This document shows, in pieces, positions 14,111-14,797 of a stretch of DNA of 14,797 bases. The stretch comes from Rhodospirillaceae bacterium (GTDB lineage Bacteria; Pseudomonadota; Alphaproteobacteria; UBA8366; GCA-2717185). The stretch is taken from contig JABJJH010000265.1 in NCBI GenBank assembly GCA_018660965.1, positions 1 to 14,797 on the forward strand, given 5' to 3'. Below the pieces are notes generated by a model, which worked only from the letters and a program-made list of their open reading frames with translations, was not told the origin of the DNA and did not search any database. Position 1 is the first letter of the stretch. The number at the start of each line of letters is the position of its first letter. A program made the position numbers and the translations under genes.

Positions 14111-14797
14111 CCGGGCCGCGTCTGGTATGTCCAGTGTTGGTTGGCTGAATGCTGTTGGTTCGTTGAATTCGGGGACGGCGTCGTGCAGCAGGGCGAGGGT
14201 GCGGGCGCCGTCGCGGGCGCGCGCACTGGTTTCCAGGGCGTCGATGGTGGTTTGCAGCACCGTCAGGTCGGCGGTGCGCGGGGCGGCCAGCATCAGCCCC
14301 TCGCACGCCGTCGTCATGCGGCTTTCCGATTCGTGCAGTAATCGTTCATGCAGCTTTTCCCCCGGCCGCACCCCGATGATCTCGATCGCGATGTCCTCGT
14401 CGGGAACCAGCCCCGCCAGACGCACCATCTGACGCGCCAGATCCAGAATGCGCACCGGTTCGCCCATCTCCAGCACATGGATCTTACCGCTGGCGTCCCT
14501 GTCCTCCACCCCCAGCGCGGAAGCCTGCAGCACCAACTCAACCGCTTCGCGCACGGTCATGAAATACCGCGTCATGTCCGGATGCGTCACCGTGATCGGC
14601 CCGCCATCGGCGATCTGGCTCTGAAACAGCGGGATCACCGACCCCGTCGACCCCAGAACATTGCCGAACCGCACCACCACGAAGCGCGTCGCCTTGTTCT
14701 GCGGGTCCCCCCCGTCTTGCAGATCCGTGTCTTGCAGGTCCCCTTGCACATCCAGCGTCTGGCAATAGCTTTCCGCCATCCGCTTCGTCGCCCCCAT
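14108..14797 (-). CDS. FlaA1/WbpM/CapD-type nucleotide-sugar 4,6-dehydratase, C-terminal part
   Basis: The visible 229 residues are the C-terminal half of a polysaccharide-biosynthesis SDR; the N-terminus lies beyond the right edge, so the first Met here is internal. MGATKRMAE at the edge is the M-x-x-x-K form of the active site (Met replaces Tyr) typical of membrane-bound UDP-GlcNAc C6-dehydratases such as WbpM and PglF. VVRFGNVLGSTGSVIPLF, GGPITVTHPDMTRYFMTVREAVELVLQA and GVRPGEKLHERLLHE are family blocks. These enzymes make 4-keto-6-deoxy sugars for O-antigen, capsule or protein glycans. An unusual insertion, DVQGDLQDTDLQDGGDPQ (about 16–33), separates CQTL from TRFVVVRFGN. A typical tail of about 60 less conserved residues ends at TAG 14110–14108. 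purH follows 81 bases downstream on the same strand. Confidence 0.92.
   Translation of the reverse strand: MGATKRMAESYCQTLDVQGDLQDTDLQDGGDPQNKATRFVVVRFGNVLGSTGSVIPLFQSQIADGGPITVTHPDMTRYFMTVREAVELVLQASALGVEDRDASGKIHVLEMGEPVRILDLARQMVRLAGLVPDEDIAIEIIGVRPGEKLHERLLHESESRMTTACEGLMLAAPRTADLTVLQTTIDALETSARARDGARTLALLHDAVPEFNEPTAFSQPTLDIPDAAR
14707..14748 (-). repeat. Short in-frame tandem repeat and C7 tract inside the glycan gene
   Basis: GTCTTGCAGATC (14714–14725) and GTCTTGCAGGTC (14729–14740) repeat with a 15-base period, and CTTGCA recurs at 14743–14748. Just before them is a run of seven C (14707–14713). The period is a multiple of three, and on the coding strand it yields four D-x-Q units (DVQ, DLQ, DLQ, DPQ). 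Copy gain or loss would change the linker length without breaking the frame; a change in the C7 run would break it. Confidence 0.75.

Noticed and set aside
1..14797. tRNA, rRNA, CRISPR, insertion sequence, phage or toxin–antitoxin loci
   Set aside because: I saw no cloverleaf-like segments, spaced direct repeats, transposase motifs or paired small toxin-like genes; the genes present are chromosomal and mostly housekeeping.

Overview
The window is ordinary-looking chromosomal DNA from a GC-rich alphaproteobacterium. The mutM/ubiE/ubiB arrangement, the roughly 1600-residue NAD-glutamate dehydrogenase and the UPF0145–SDR pair suggest a Rhodospirillales-like lineage. That placement is inferred from gene content and codon use, not from a marker gene. 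There is no rRNA, tRNA, CRISPR array, insertion sequence or prophage gene. Coding density is high and no gene-free stretch exceeds 300 bases; the longest is 244 bases, at 4027–4270.

Layout. From 1 to 1528 a leftward operon carries mutM (DNA glycosylase), a small secreted protein of unknown function, and the start of an enoyl-CoA hydratase/isomerase gene cut by the window edge. Divergent from it, ubiE and ubiB (1603–4026) read rightward and serve ubiquinone synthesis. After an AT-rich gap come three further rightward genes: a Pin1-like parvulin prolyl isomerase (4271–4591), a CheY-like receiver protein with an acidic tail (4685–5209), and the large glutamate dehydrogenase (5346–10148). Two tightly abutting leftward genes follow: a divergent SDR-fold protein without the usual catalytic residues (10162–10815) and a YbjQ/UPF0145 protein (10816–11136). 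An Atg22/UMF1-type MFS transporter reads rightward (11208–12476) and converges, with overlapping stop codons, on purH (12473–14026, leftward). The window ends inside the C-terminal half of a FlaA1/WbpM/CapD-type nucleotide-sugar dehydratase, also leftward, which points to a surface-glycan locus beyond the right edge.

How the genes fit together. Most are housekeeping: base-excision repair, ubiquinone, glutamate catabolism and purine synthesis. I found no convincing new multi-gene system. The points most worth a second look are the SDR that lacks its whole catalytic tetrad and is joined stop-to-start to a UPF0145 gene; the receiver protein with Ala at the conserved Thr/Ser site; a perfect hairpin that holds the stop codons of two convergent genes in its two arms; a 17-bp tandem duplication across a stop codon; and an in-frame D-x-Q repeat beside a C7 tract in the glycan gene.
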